DNA of 64,000 bases from Anagrus nilaparvatae (GCA_022575985.1 JAKSXM010000007.1:64014501-64078500), one strand, 5' to 3'; numbered from the stretch's first letter, positions 1 through 12,050 are shown. The notes: a model not told the origin generated them from the letters alone. Made by a program: numbers and translations.

Positions 1-560
1 CTTGAAAGCAATTGCTAATTGAGCCTATATTAACATGGGACATGTTTATAGGGTGGGGGTACTTCAGAACTTGAAAATTAAGGGGGAGAGGGTCAAATGA
101 GACTTAGAATAATTTAAATTTAGGGACTTTGAAAAATCTAGGCTTAGGGATTTAGAATAATACAGGTTTATGGACTTGGAATAATATCGATTTAGGGACT
201 TAGAATAATTCATGATTAGGGACTTGTAATAATTTTGATTTAGGGACCTAGAATAATACGTGTTTAGGGAATTAGAATAGTCTGGGTTTAGAATCTAAAC
301 ATCTAGTAAGGTGATAATTAAAAATTATATATGTAAATTCTTGAAATTAATTGCTAATTGAGCCTATATTTGGTATTCCAGTATACTTTTCGGAGTTTTT
401 GATTCCCTAAACGCGTATTATTCTAGGTCCCTAAATCAAAATTATTACAAATCCCTAATCCTTAATTATTCTAAGTCCCTAAATCGATATTATTCTAAGT
501 CAAAATTGTTCTAACTGCCTGAATCTGAATTATTTCAAGTCCCTAAATAAAAATTATATC
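1..560. repeat. Inverted array of 'gggacttagaataat' repeats
   Basis: Roughly 25-bp units (stem 'ttagggacttagaataat') run forward at about 60-300, and a near-identical reverse-complement arm lies at about 400-550; both arms carry the same order of variant units, so this is one fold-back structure rather than two arrays. A phrase ending in 'gctaattgagcctatatt' occurs at the start (about 9-31) and again at 347-371. The repeat family recurs at 4560-4880, 16070-16160 and 62041-62575. The left border is probably outside the window. Confidence 0.75.
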
Positions 561-2299
561 AGCGATCCAAAAAAACCTGTAATAGACCAAATCTGGTGAC
601 GGCCAGTAACTAAACACCCTAAACCGCGATTTCAATGGAATTTGTGTATTATTGAAGGTTATCGTTCCTAGGCCATTAAATCTAATGTTAAACTCTAAAT
701 CTTCCTTTTAATTAATTATTCCTTGTAAGTAATCTGTATTTACTGAAAAAATAGATTAAATACTAAAATGAAAAAAAAACGCATTCTTTAAGCTACAAAT
801 TTCTAGAATTTTTCTTCTTTTAAATATTTTCCGATGATTTGTGTTTAAAAAAAAGTATCACATATAATAAAAAATTAAATATTTAACATAAATATGAAGG
901 TTTTACTTGGGAAAACTGACTCAAAAGTAAAAAATAACATAAAAATCTTAAAAAGTAAAAATTTCTTTCTCTACTTTTTTATATTTCCGGTGCTTTAAAC
1001 CATGTAAAATCTTTTATTAACTATGCCTTTTTTATTAAAGATTCATTTGCGTTTAGTAGTTTTTGGGAAAAACCACCGGAAAAATTATTATCAAGATAAA
1101 TCCACTTTTTTTAACCAATTTAGGTTAGGTATTGTTCGTTGAACGTTCCTAACTTCAATAACATAAAATACGCCAGACAAGTAGATGCAAACTAAATTTT
1201 TACCTAAATGGTGCATCACACGTGAATTGGATTAAAAAATTAAAAATTAAAAAATTATGCCTGTATATATAATCGTATAAAATACAGTTATTAGCTTATG
1301 AAATTGCATCTTAATTAAAGCCTGCAACAGTCAGATACATCGCTCATTACAATATAACTAAAAAGCATGAATCATTCACAACCACTCAACGTATTTATTT
1401 ATAGTAATTTAACCTAATTAACTAACTTTGGACATACACTAATTTTCAACTGTCAATTTTCATTTTCATCATTTATTATAAATTTATATAATTATTATTT
1501 TGACAATTAAAGTAATCAAGTACAGAATATAGTACTCGTTACATAAAAATTCAATAAATTGTATTAAGTGTGTTGTAAACGAGTTGATAGAAAATTTTTA
1601 AAATTCACTATTTTAAGAATAGCTAATCAAATTAGTTCTTCTATTCCCTACTGATTTTTATAAAGCAATGTAAAATTACAAATTAGTTTTTTTGCTAAAG
1701 GCATATCCTTCAAAATTTAAAAATTTTTTATTCTTTTTTTGTGTATATAAATGTATATAAACTTTTTAAGAATGCACACACAAAATTTTTGAGAAAAAAA
1801 ATATATGGTTTTTGAGATATTAGGATATAAGTAAAGAATATCGAGTTCTCAGTATAAAAAATATATTTATGTATACTGAAAAATATACTTATATATACTG
1901 AAAAATATATTTATTTATACTAATATACCGTAAAATATTCGGAATAGGAAGAATTTTGCTATCAAACGCGATTCTAAACGAATTCAGCTAGCGATAAAAT
2001 AAAAGCTAAGATAAAAGCTACAAAAGAGGCTCGTATGGCTAAAAAGTAAGACTTGCAAAGACAGAAACAAGCAAACTTATTTGTATTTAGAGGGAATTTT
2101 ATAGGGATTGATGAATAGTCATTTGTAAGTATTATAAACTCTAAAAATTAAAATTAAAATATATTAATTAAAACTAAAAACAAAAATTGTAAACGCGTTT
2201 TTTTTGAAAATGACTTTTTGGAAATGGTTCCCATGATATCTCTAAAACTAGTTGAGCTATTCGGACCCTGCGTCGAGGTAGAGGGGAGAATTGAGATTC
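561..2299. other. AT-rich stretch, no gene seen
   Basis: No coding or RNA feature is recognisable. There are short local repeats near 1860-1925 ('gaaaaatatacttatatatact') and scattered A/T homopolymers. Confidence 0.6.
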
Positions 2300-3515
2300 A
2301 ACTGATGCGCCTCGGTGGAAATTAAAATTGAACAACAACTACATATACTGGACACAAAAAATAATGAACATAACCAAAAAACACACACTCTTCACACACA
2401 TAATTCTAAAATAAATACAGTAACTATTTATAATAGCAAAAATAATAATAATATGAACAATAGTTTTTACAATAGTAACATGGAAAATAGTAAATATCAA
2501 AGTACTGTGTACAATAGGATTGTGGCATCTGCTGTCACACCCTCTGCAGCACCTACACTGTCTCCTTTACTTAGTCAAACCACAGATGCTGTGCCTGTTG
2601 AGAAAAGGGAGCTATTTATACCTGGATTTATGGAAATCAACAATGAAGTTAACTTGCGCTGTATTTCTTATTCCATTTTAAAAGCGCTACTTCCTTCTCT
2701 CAACCAATCAGACATTTATGGAGTCCTTTTCACCAGTATAAGCAATATAACCGAGCAACCTCCTGCTATCAAATACCTGTCCTTCATTATCACTCTGGAA
2801 AAACCAGAATTAGTTCAGTTAAATATGAGGGCGAAGAAAATTCACAATTATTTTTCTACCAGGGACTTGGATATATCAATTTTAAACTCTGAAATTACTA
2901 CCTTGTTACCTGATAGAAAAATTTTTGTGAATGAAACACTATCTCCAATTGAACGATTAAAGTATATAACTGTTAAAGAAACAGCATCTTCCTTAGGTTT
3001 TAAATTTTTTTGGTACAGTTCTGGCAGATTCTTAGTGAGATGGAGGAAGGGGATGAGAGCGCATGAGGTTCGCTCTGAAACTGACTTAAATGATCTAATA
3101 AAACATCACAATATTAGACATATCATTATAATGACAATCAATTACGTGATCAAAATTGACAACCAAACTCAGGATCTGTGTCCAACTTTTGGTTTAAGAC
3201 GACAAGAACACATGACACTTTACAGGAAGCGTCTTTGTTGGATGCTTTACGTGACCAGAACTGGCTACTTTGCATCCCTTATCATGTATAGACTTGTGCG
3301 TATGAGAGAACCTCCATTTATTACGCGCTTTATTTGAACCATACAAATCAGACAAACCTACCAGAGGCCCCCGCAAAGACCTTAAGGTTTCCACAATACC
3401 CACTGACTGGAGTCTATACTCTTTTCAAGTAAAGCATGCGAAACTATGGAATTTGATTCTCCCTTGTATAAGGGATTTACCATCCTATTTGGCATTTGCA
3501 CCAATCATCTTGTAA
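2300..3515 (+). pseudogene. Internally deleted LINE: ORF1 fused to ORF2 C-terminus
   Basis: The open frame 2315-3337 starts at GTG, so the true start is not defined. Its first ~45 residues are Asn/His/Thr-rich. The region about residues 185-270 resembles the C-terminal domain of LINE ORF1 proteins related to the baculovirus FP family: 'RKIFVNETLSPIERLKYI' followed by a 'GFKFFWYSSGRFLVR' segment. Directly afterwards (from about 3180) the protein becomes the tail of an LINE ORF2: 'FGLRRQEHMTLYRKRLCWML' matches the post-RT segment of the LINE at 31908-32126 ('FGVRRDKHITLYRKMLNWL'). After a frame change near 3330 the usual C-terminal part continues ('VKHAKLWN', then 'IRDLPSYLAFAP') to a TAA at 3513-3515. 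The endonuclease and RT catalytic core are absent, so the copy lost the ORF1-ORF2 middle. It cannot move on its own. Confidence 0.75.
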
Positions 3516-3564
3516 TTGACTGTGTATTATTGATATTTACTATTTAACTACACGGTAGAGCTGC

Positions 3565-3770
3565 TTTGGTTGAATATTCAACCAATTGGTTGAATTTCGC
3601 AGTTTTTGGTTGAATTTTACACCAATTGGTTGAATATTAAACCAAACACTGCGATTTTCAACCAAAAACTGCGATATTCAACCAAAAACTGCGAAATTCA
3701 ACCAATTGGTTGAATATTCAACCAATTGGTTGAATTTTCAACCAAAACTGGTTTAATTTTCAACCAAAAG
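3565..3770. repeat. Tandem 'TTGGTTGAA/TTCAACCAA' palindromes, left arm
   Basis: Alternating TTGGTTGAA and TTCAACCAA words separated by short spacers such as 'tcgcagttt' and 'actgcgat'. Every unit is itself a short palindrome around AATTGG/CCAATT. The mirrored set is at about 5525-5730. Confidence 0.85.
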
Positions 3771-4556
3771 CTAAAATACAAAATAAAAACGATGTTTTTA
3801 TAGTACAGGGTAAGAAATGATCAGGGCATCCATTAAAAGTGAATGAATTTTATTATATTATTGTAATTAGTAATTTTTATGTACTACTTCTTTTGGCTTT
3901 GAAACTGAGGAATGACTAATTAAAAAGGTTATCAGACGATATAGAATAACAAAATGGCGGCTACCTAAAGAAAGTTAAAATGAAATAAAAAGCCTTTAAT
4001 TTTCGAGCAAAAGTAGCTGTAAATTTTTTTTAAAACATAAAAATACTAAAACTCGACGACATCCCGAAATTAGTGCATTCATTAAGTTGCTTAGTAAGTT
4101 TAAAGTAAATTGGTGCAGATTTTATCGCGCAATCGTGTGCATTACTTTTCAAAAACGCTGTTTCGAGTAAAATGGCTTTAAAGTTTTCGATGAATTTTTT
4201 CGGTACTTTTAGTTATTAAATTATTTATTTTAATGCAAGAGATCTGATAAACACAAAATTATTCGACACATCAATGATTCTACACAAAAAAGTTTTTCGT
4301 AATCGTTCTATACCAAAAATCGTTGTGCTAAAAATAACATAAATTTTTTTTAGCCGAAGTATTCAACACTTATTTCTTTCGTATGCTAGCATAAATATCA
4401 CTTAAAACAGCGTATTGAATATTTCGATTAGAAAAAATTTGTATTGATCTTTTCGGTACAAGGATTTTCGGTGTAGAACGATTCCGCAAAACTTTCTTGT
4501 GTAGAATTATTGATTTGTCGAATAATTTTGTGATGATCAGATCCCTTGCCTATTTT

Positions 4557-4880
4557 AACATGGAACATGTTCGTTAGATAGGGTATTTGAAAAAGTTTGG
4601 CTAGGCAGGGGGTGGGGTGTGAAATGGACTTAGAATATTTTTGATTTAGGGACTTAGAATAATTTGAAAAGGAAGCCTGATCAGGCTCTGATAAGAACAA
4701 GAACTTAGAGGATTACTTTATGTTTATGGACTTACGATAATTTATATTTCAGGATTTATTGTAATTTCGGTTTTTGGATTTATTACTATTATGAGTGACA
4801 TGAACATGTTCCTCGATGTTCCATGCTCGTTGGTTGTGTAGTTACACAAACCGGTTATAAATTTTTTTATTCGTTAGAGA
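4557..4880 (+). repeat. Dispersed repeat family copy ('aacatggaacatgtt...')
   Basis: Starts with the palindrome aacatggaacatgtt, then 'gggtatttgaaaaagtttggct', 'gacttagaataattt' units, and 'ttgtgtagttacacaaaccgg'. The same order occurs at 62041-62575, where a G-rich minisatellite has expanded inside it; here that segment is only a short G-rich stretch (about 4608-4620). Nested within the 3551-5744 element. Confidence 0.8.
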
Positions 4881-5524
4881 AATTTATAACAGAAAACTCT
4901 AGATCAAAAAAAATAAAATCGGTCACGTAGTTTTAGAGAAATCTTAATTAGAAGGTGTAAAAACATAGTTTTCTAAATAAGAATACAAATTTTTTTTTGT
5001 ATATTTAAGTATAGACTTATAAGTAATCAGTTATTTTTTAGCCATAAAGTTATCTTTTTGGTTTTCATACTAAACCTGTAGCTGATTTTACCCCCGCTGC
5101 TTGTCTGATTTGCCATTTTTTACCATTTTGGCACGGCTAAATTTGGCGTCATAAACAATCGCGAATATTAGCAAAATTTGCTCATAATTTCTATCAATGA
5201 CCAGCTCCGACATAATTTCTAACTATATTTAACAAGAAGGATTTGAAAATAAATTTTTTTTACATACTCTTGAGACATATATAAAGTAATTAATAAAAAA
5301 AAATATTTTGATTATTAAAAAAAAAATTAGGTAAAACGACAGGAAGTTAAAGCATACAATATTAAGTTTAAAAAAATTTATCCATACTATGTACAGAGCC
5401 AATAGAAGTAGTACATAAAAATTACTAATTACAATAATATAATAAAATTCATTCACTTTTAATGGATGCCCTGATCATTTCTTACCCTGTACTATAAAAA
5501 CATCGTTTTTATTTTGTATTTTAG

Positions 5525-5730
5525 CTTTTGGTTGAAAATTAAACCAGTTTTGGTTGAAAATTCAACCAATTGGTTGAATATTCAACCAATTGGTTGAATT
5601 TCGCAGTTTTTGGTTGAATATCGCAGTTTTTGGTTGAAAATCGCAGTGTTTGGTTTAATATTCAACCAATTGGTTGAAAATTCAACCAAAAACTGCGAAA
5701 TTCAACCAATTGGTTGAATATTCAACCAAA
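5525..5730. repeat. Tandem 'TTGGTTGAA/TTCAACCAA' palindromes, right arm
   Basis: Reverse-complement counterpart of the array at 3565-3770, in the right inverted repeat of the same element. Unit order is similar but not identical to the left arm (for example the order of 'tcgcag' spacers), showing unit-level change since the arms formed. Confidence 0.8.
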
Positions 5731-5872
5731 GCAGCTCTACCGTGTATTTACCAATTTACTATTAACTTTTGAATAGTCATTTTATTGTAAATTTTCTTTT
5801 ATTTAACTAAAATTAAGCTTTTGTGTGGACTTACAAGAAGAAGATGATGCAAATCATTTGATGAAATATAAC

Positions 5873-6168
5873 CAGAAAATTTTACCTCAAAAGATGAAGA
5901 ATGTCAAGTTAAAATTAACGTTGAATCTTCTGATGAACTTTCGCACTTTTCATTTGTCTATAATCGTTACATTTCCATGACCAGTTGTGATACAGAAATA
6001 CAAACTGAAATTCGCACAAAATTTCTCATAGGTTTTTGTAAAGAAAAAGCTACAAATACACCAACAAAAAAGTATACAGAAACAAGTATCCAAACTGATG
6101 ATGAAAGCATGACCTGTTATCATTTTAAATTCAAGAAGGCAGTATTTCAAATTGGTACTTGGGTATAG
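5873..6168 (+). other. Unrecognised open stretch with repeated 'IQT' motifs
   Basis: An open frame runs from just after an in-frame TAA near 5870 to the stop at 6166-6168, with an internal ATG at 5977. The protein is polar and contains 'CDTEIQTEI' and 'ETSIQTDDE', a repeated IQT-type motif often seen in low-complexity linkers. I do not recognise a family. The composition looks coding rather than random, so it may be an exon fragment of a host gene or a piece of another transposon cut by the LINE that begins here. No splice structure can be established. Confidence 0.3.
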
Positions 6169-6745
6169 TTTGGTATCTTCCCACAGACTGCTCTATCTCT
6201 CAACAGGTTTTAAACTCCTTGATGAAGCGAATATGCGTTCTCAACAAAATCTACTAGATATCTCACTAACTTTTACTCTTCCAAGCTCCTACCGAACTGA
6301 AACCTATAAGCAATCATTTTTCTATTGTGCCATTACTGAGTGGAATAATCTTCCATTCACTTTAAAAGCTTATTCTAATCTTGTTACTTTCAAAGTTCAT
6401 TTAATGTTGAACTTTTTAGGTATTCAAAAAAACCCTATAAAGTGCTAAAAATGTCTGCCCTTCAACAGTAAATATAAGTAAATTTTTTATTACTTTTCAT
6501 TTTAAAATTTTCTATATAATATATGTTAATTTTCAACTTTATATTAAATTTTGTTAAATTTATTTAAATCTTTATTTAATTTAAATTACTCTTTTCATTA
6601 CTTTTATTATTGTATTATTCTATTATAACCTTATAATATGATTAATGTGATATGTACTCTTACTTAAAATGTATCACATGCGCATCGGCCATGCCTGCGC
6701 TATAATTCATTCTTAAATAAATAAATAAATAAATAAATAAGTAAA
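6165..6745 (+). pseudogene. 5'-truncated LINE: ORF2 C-terminus, 3'UTR and tail
   Basis: The coding remnant ends at 6448. It shows the conserved tail of insect LINE ORF2 proteins: an RSQ-containing segment, then 'SYRTETYKQSFFYCAI', 'EWNNLP' and a final 'FKVHLMLNFLG'. A 3'UTR of about 260 bp follows, ending in 'cctgcgctataattcattct' and a (TAAA)n tail at about 6713-6740. The 5' truncation is typical of LINE insertions. It is a different copy from the LINE at 2300-3515; whether the same subfamily is not clear. Confidence 0.75.
6713..6740 (+). repeat. (TAAA)n microsatellite tail of LINE
   Basis: About seven TAAA units directly after the LINE 3'UTR, as expected for LINE clades that end in a short tandem repeat instead of poly(A). 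Confidence 0.85.
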
Positions 6746-9700
6746 AAAATTTTTTTTTCATTTTTCTTTACTGACTAATCGGACTAATACTGACAAAAGT
6801 ATCTCAAGAGGCTTCTAGTTTTATTTATTGTTAGATTTGAAAATGATATCAAATTATTATTGCATTAGTAACTCGAAATTGGTTTTTAAAAAAAGGATCA
6901 TTGTAAGATTAGTTTCTGTTTTGATTGATTATCAATAATTTCTTTTATAAACACAAAAGTAAAAATTATAAAACAAGAAACATGACCAAAAGTAAGATAA
7001 AAAATTTAATAAATTTAATGAATAAAATTAAATAAATATTTTTATATTTTTTCTCATGTTGTTAAAGAAATACTTAATCTAATAATAAATCCGTTTAAAA
7101 GTTTAAAAACATTTATTATGACCCTAAATAAAACCTGCATGTAAAGCAACAAAGCTTTAATTTTTTTATTTTTTTTTTAAATTTATAATGCGGGTTCGTG
7201 TCAACGCAACCAACTTACATACTAAATATGAACAATTTAATATTAAAACGTTAAAGCTGAACATGTACAACGTGCATTTATTTCAAAGCAAATGAAGTAG
7301 GAATTTTATTTTCTTAGTAAAAAATAGAAGTTTCTTGTTTAATTGATACTTTTGGGTCAACAGTATTAACAGACATTATAAAGTCATTTATTGAACGTCT
7401 TAGACCATTATTTTAAAAAATCTTTGGTTTCATAATTTAATTGAAATATATTTAACTTACAATTTTTTAACAGATAGAAAAATTTTGTCAATAAAGTTTG
7501 GATAAAGTTTAAATATTTTCATTAAAAAGTTCGTTGTATTTTGTTGTTTTTAAAATTTTTTTCTCAAATTTGTTTATTCACTTATATTTTTTGCGAAATT
7601 TATGACACTGGTTGTCAGCGTTTTTTTTTATTAAAGTATAAGAGTAAACTATTTTTTCAAGTTTTTTTTTTTTAATTTGTTTATGTCTGCGTAACTTATA
7701 CATGTGTAAATTGTATACAAGTTATACATTTTTTTACATTGGTTAAATTACATTAGTTTTTAATTTATAAGCATTAATTACAATTTTGAAGTTCTTAATT
7801 TAACACACTTATACTTTTCATTTACATAAAAAAAATATATATATTTTATACACACACAGATAAAATTATTTCAAGTTTTTCCATTTCCCACCCTTATAAT
7901 TTTTTTCTATTTTTATAGCATGTTGGCATATTTATTTAGTTGGATTTTCTGTCAATTCTCTTATCATTCTCTATTAGTGGAATTCGGTAACCATTTTTCT
8001 AAGTCTTTTCAAAATTTTGCTTGATTTTTGTTCTGATTTTTGTTCTTGCCTCAGCGCAAGTTCATATATGGTTAAAAAATAAAAAAAATAAATTTTGTTT
8101 TGCATTTCGTATAAATAAATCTCTTCCTTCCCTACTTACTCATATTCCCGCACCTAATTCCACTGTTCTTTCCATCTCTCTTTTATGCTTTTTTCTTCCC
8201 AATGTTGCTCTCTGTTTTCATAAATTTCCTTTTATACCTTTTATTAGAAGCTCCTGCATTTTTCCTTTCCCAACCTCCTCCCAATTACCTTTATAAATAT
8301 TATTCCCCATTTTCTATTTTGGGCCTTTTCGTTCCGTCAATGTCTGGAATATTTTATTTTTTCATGTATATTTCGTTATCAATTCTCCTGATTCTATGTT
8401 TACCAAAAATTGGGATAAATAATTTTGTTAAAATAATTTAAAATTTTGAAAAAATTTGTATAATACAAATACAAATCACGTTCCTATAAGTTTTATTAAA
8501 TAAAAAATTATTTAAAGGCTATATATGCCGAGTTCTATATAGTGGATCAGCACACGAAAGATATTTAAAAACTTTTTGTATTAAGTCAAGGTACACCTTA
8601 AAAAACTGATCCTGAGATTTGTAGGCCTTCAGGTGCCCTCGGCTCTGATCGGTGGCCTATTAATGACAAAAAAGTACATTTTTAACAACTTTTTAATCAA
8701 ATTTTTTATACTCTTGAAACAAATCTATCAAAACAGTCTTGCGACCTCTCATTCAAAGCGCTATACTTTTGGATGAAATTACTTTTTAAATTAATTTTAG
8801 TGCATCATTCTGATTGGCTAGCCAGAAACCGCCCGAAATAGAATTTTTTTTTTAAATTTAAACTTTAGCAGCATTTTTAAAAAAATTGAGAGACATGCCG
8901 TTTCTATTTTTTTTTTTTAATTTGAGCTAAAAACACAAACTTTCATTTGCGACCACCCGTGCTCAAAAATATTTGACCCTGTTAACAGATTAAAAGATTA
9001 ACAGCTTTTGTTTAAATTTTAATACAGGTTATCTTTTTAAATACTTAATCAGTTTTTACGAATTTCACAAATTAAAAAAAAAATTATTTTTATGTATTAA
9101 ACTATATTAATAATGTAGTGAATTTGGATTCACTTAGAATAATTGATCTTGGATTTTGAATTAAATATTCATTTAGCTTAAGTGAAGTATTATTATTTTA
9201 AATTATTTTAACAAAATTATTTACCCCAATTTTCTGCTCCAATGGAAATTATTGAAAAAGTGGTCTATTTACTAAAAAAATATGTATACTTTTTCTAATA
9301 AGTAATATTTATGGTACATTTTCGTTTTTATACCTGAGGATTAAGTTAGTTATTAAAAATAATCCCTTAAAAATGATCGGATGATCGGCTTAATTATTTG
9401 CGGGATTCGAAAAGATCACGTGGATAAAAATTTGCGGAATCGTTAAATATTTTGATTATACACAGTTGATCAATGAAAGTAAATCAAAAAATGATATAGT
9501 CTTATGAAGAACTCTCTTTCATATAATAGATTGGACACTCTCTCCTGCACCACTTTTTGCAAGTCATCTGGTCATCACCCGATATGCTAAAGCATGCAAG
9601 TTTGAAATAACATCTACAGCTTCTCGTTTCAGAATTACGCGTTCTTTAAAAACTGTGACTTTAATAATTTAAATTTCGATTTAACACGTATACCAACCCT

Positions 9701-9843
9701 TTTTTAACCTACTTTTTCTGAGCCATCAAGTATAAGCAATGAAGCTATAGTACCCAGGAATTTTTTTTATAATCATTTATCAAATGATATTATACTGAAA
9801 TATCTTCGAATATATGTTTAGAAAATTTGTCCGTTCAAGGTTA
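6746..9843. other. AT-rich stretch, no gene seen
   Basis: Open frames at about 8021-8441 are pyrimidine-rich (Leu/Phe/Pro/Ser-rich translations) and show no family features. No RNA gene, terminal repeat or coding remnant could be identified. Confidence 0.5.
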
Positions 9844-11457
9844 GTGACGTTTTGCCCTTTTTGGCCCATGATGGGCTAAAAAATGGGCATAAATTGGGGA
9901 AAAAAATTTAACCCCAAAAATGGAAAATTTAATGTATTTTAAAGGGGGTAGTTGAAATAGCATTTTTCATGAAAATTTTTTCCCTTCGAGATATAAGCAG
10001 GGGAAATTTTAAATTTTTACCCAAAAAATGTATGTTTTTAAAAAGTTTTTTGAAACTAACTTCAAAATCACTATGTTTCGTGAAAAAGTTGTAATAACAT
10101 AATTTTAGTACTATATAAATACAAATCGACCTGTTTTTTTTTTATTTTTCTATGACCAATAGAAACGAAGATATGGCGAATTAAATGCCGGGCACCAAAA
10201 ATAGTTGAGTCAAAATCGGTCAAAATTGAGTCTTTTTACTGAATTATCGCGAAAACTGTTAACTATAAACAATAAAACAAATTAGGTATAGTTTCAGTAT
10301 AATATTTTTATAAAAATAAGAGCATTTTGAAAAGTTTGGTGCAAAAAATAAAAGCGCAAAAAGCCAAAAAACCAACAGTTCTTTTTTTGCCCAATTTCTA
10401 AAGGGTGGTTAGGGTAGCAAAGGGGTAATAGCATAAAAAAATTTACTTTACGGAAAGAATAAACAAATATTCCTTATGATACTCAAAAAATTTCAAAGCT
10501 CTAAGTCACGTATTTTTCGAACAATAGCTTCAAATAGCGTCAAAAATGTACTTTTAAAAAAAACCAAATTTTAAGTTTTTTGAAAATTTTGGGAAAATGA
10601 TTGGTCTAGCTGCAAAATGTGTAATAACTAATTTTTAAATACACATTAGAACAAATATTGTGATTCTTTTTTTTTATATACGATGAGTAGGTCGCAAGAT
10701 ATGATAGGTCAAAGCTAAAATTTGAATGTTGGTCTCAACGTTTTTTACGCAATCACCCGAAATATCTCGGAAAGGAACAATCTAATCATTATAACTTATA
10801 AAAAAAAAAAATTATTATTTTAAATTAACTTTCAGATGCATTTTTATTTTTTTTAATATCGGGTATACAAAAAAAGTTATGGCCAATTGAAGTAACAAAA
10901 AAATTTTTTTTTTAATATCAACAAAGTATCCACCGTAGCTGGAAGCGAATTTTTCTAAAAAAGGGCAAAGGATATGAAAATACGTTAAATTAAATTTGTA
11001 TTTAGACCTTTGAGGGCAGAAAAGGGCAAAAGGTGGCCGAAGGTATCAGAATATGTTATTTTTATATGGAAATTCAAAACTTTTGACTTTGAAAACCCCC
11101 GAGCCCCAGTTCGAAATGAAACTCAATTAAATGTTTGGATTTTGCCCTTTAAAGGGAAAAAAGGGGCAAAAGGTGGCCGAAGGTATCAGAATATATTATT
11201 TTTATATGGAAATTCAAAACTGTTGACTTCGAAAACCCCCAAGTCCCATTTTGAAACAAAATTAAATTAAATGTTTGGATTTTGCCCTTTAAAGGGCAGA
11301 AAAGGGCAAAAGGTGGCCGAAGGAATCAAAATATGTTAATTTTATATAGAAATTCGATGAAGCTTATTTCAAAAACCCCCGAATTCCATTTGCTAACAAA
11401 ATTAAAGTGAATATTTTGATTTTGCCCTTTAAAGGGCAGGAAAGGGCAAAACGTCAC
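9844..11457. mobile_element. Putative 1.6-kb element with short TIRs
   Basis: GTGACGTTTTGCCCTTT at 9844-9860 has an exact 17-bp reverse complement at 11441-11457. The interior contains no recognisable protein, and its right third is a tandem repeat of period 140 bp that carries the TIR-like phrase 'aaagggcaaaa' in every unit. No target duplication is visible at the two borders, so the boundaries are provisional. Confidence 0.45.
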
Positions 11458-11470
11458 CCAGAGTATTTGA
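10981..11470. repeat. 140-bp tandem repeat, about 3.5 units
   Basis: The anchor 'aggtggccga' starts at 11031, 11171 and 11311, exactly 140 bp apart; the fourth position (11451) reads 'acgtcaccca'. Units contain 'ttgccctttaaagggcag', 'atggaaattcaaaact' and 'gaaaacccccgagccccat'. The open frames here are a by-product of the repeat. Confidence 0.9.
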
Positions 11471-11699
11471 ATATATATTTTTTATTAATCCTTTGTATAA
11501 ATATACATTTTTTATCCCATGAGTTACTTTTTTTAAAGTTATTTAGAATTTTACTTTTTTTTATTATTTTTGGCCCTTTTTTGCCCAGAAAGGGCATTTT
11601 TCGTTTTGAACGTCAAACGGCTTTAGCGGACAAAGTTTCTAAGCATCGTTACGAACATTTTCCAGTATTTGGCATCAGAATCCATGCTTATAAAAAAAT

Positions 11700-12030
11700 T
11701 TCCTGAGTTTCAGTGTTTTTATTGCTTCATTGCTTACACGAAAAACTTTCTAACCTCATGTAATAATATACTGAATAAGCATGCTCCTGAATTCAGAAAT
11801 ATTATAAAAAAACAAAAGACTTTTGAATTAGATTTTAATTTAATAAATCAATTCAAATTACGTGATATTTATATAAAAGTTTATCAAAAAAAAGATGATA
11901 CGCATCTAAAAAAGTACCGTAAAAATGCGTTCTGATGTTAAATTAGATATTAGAAAACGTAAAGATGAATTCATAAAACAAGATTCAGAAAACCCAGGAA
12001 ATTCTTCCACTCTATGGCTGATCAAACAGT
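11700..12030 (+). pseudogene. LINE ORF2 fragment between endonuclease and RT
   Basis: The frame 11669-11935 contains 'NNILNKHAPEFRNIIKKQK' followed by 'KLRDIYIKVYQKK' and 'KKYRKNAF', the pattern of the segment joining the endonuclease and RT domains in LINE ORF2 (a 'LNKHAP' motif, then Lys/Arg-rich helices). A shifted frame continues to about 12030 with 'DIRKRKDEFI' and 'NSSTLWLIK'. No catalytic motif is present. Isolated scrap. Confidence 0.55.
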
Positions 12031-12050
12031 TAATATTACTATATTTATTA

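Larger units (their letters stand above)
3551..5744. mobile_element. 2.2-kb DNA element with ~350-bp inverted repeats, TA-flanked
   Basis: The ends read CACGGTAGAGCTGC (3551) and the exact reverse complement GCAGCTCTACCGTG (to 5744), with TA on both sides. The arms (about 3551-3903 and 5395-5744) are near-identical inverted copies; they hold tandem TTGGTTGAATATTCAACCAA palindromes followed by a unique segment. The interior (3904-5394) has no transposase and includes a copy of the 'aacatggaacatgtt' repeat family at about 4557-4880. It lies in what looks like the 3' untranslated part of the preceding LINE. Best described as a non-autonomous fold-back element with a TA target duplication; the superfamily is unresolved. 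Confidence 0.8.

Noticed and set aside
1118..1132. Telomeric TTAGG repeat
   Set aside because: Only 'taggttaggta' occurs, with no array; the 'cctaacctaa' at 31288 is likewise too short.
8021..8441. Small secreted or membrane protein genes
   Set aside because: Pyrimidine-rich composition creates hydrophobic translations on this strand; two overlapping frames look equally 'membrane-like'.
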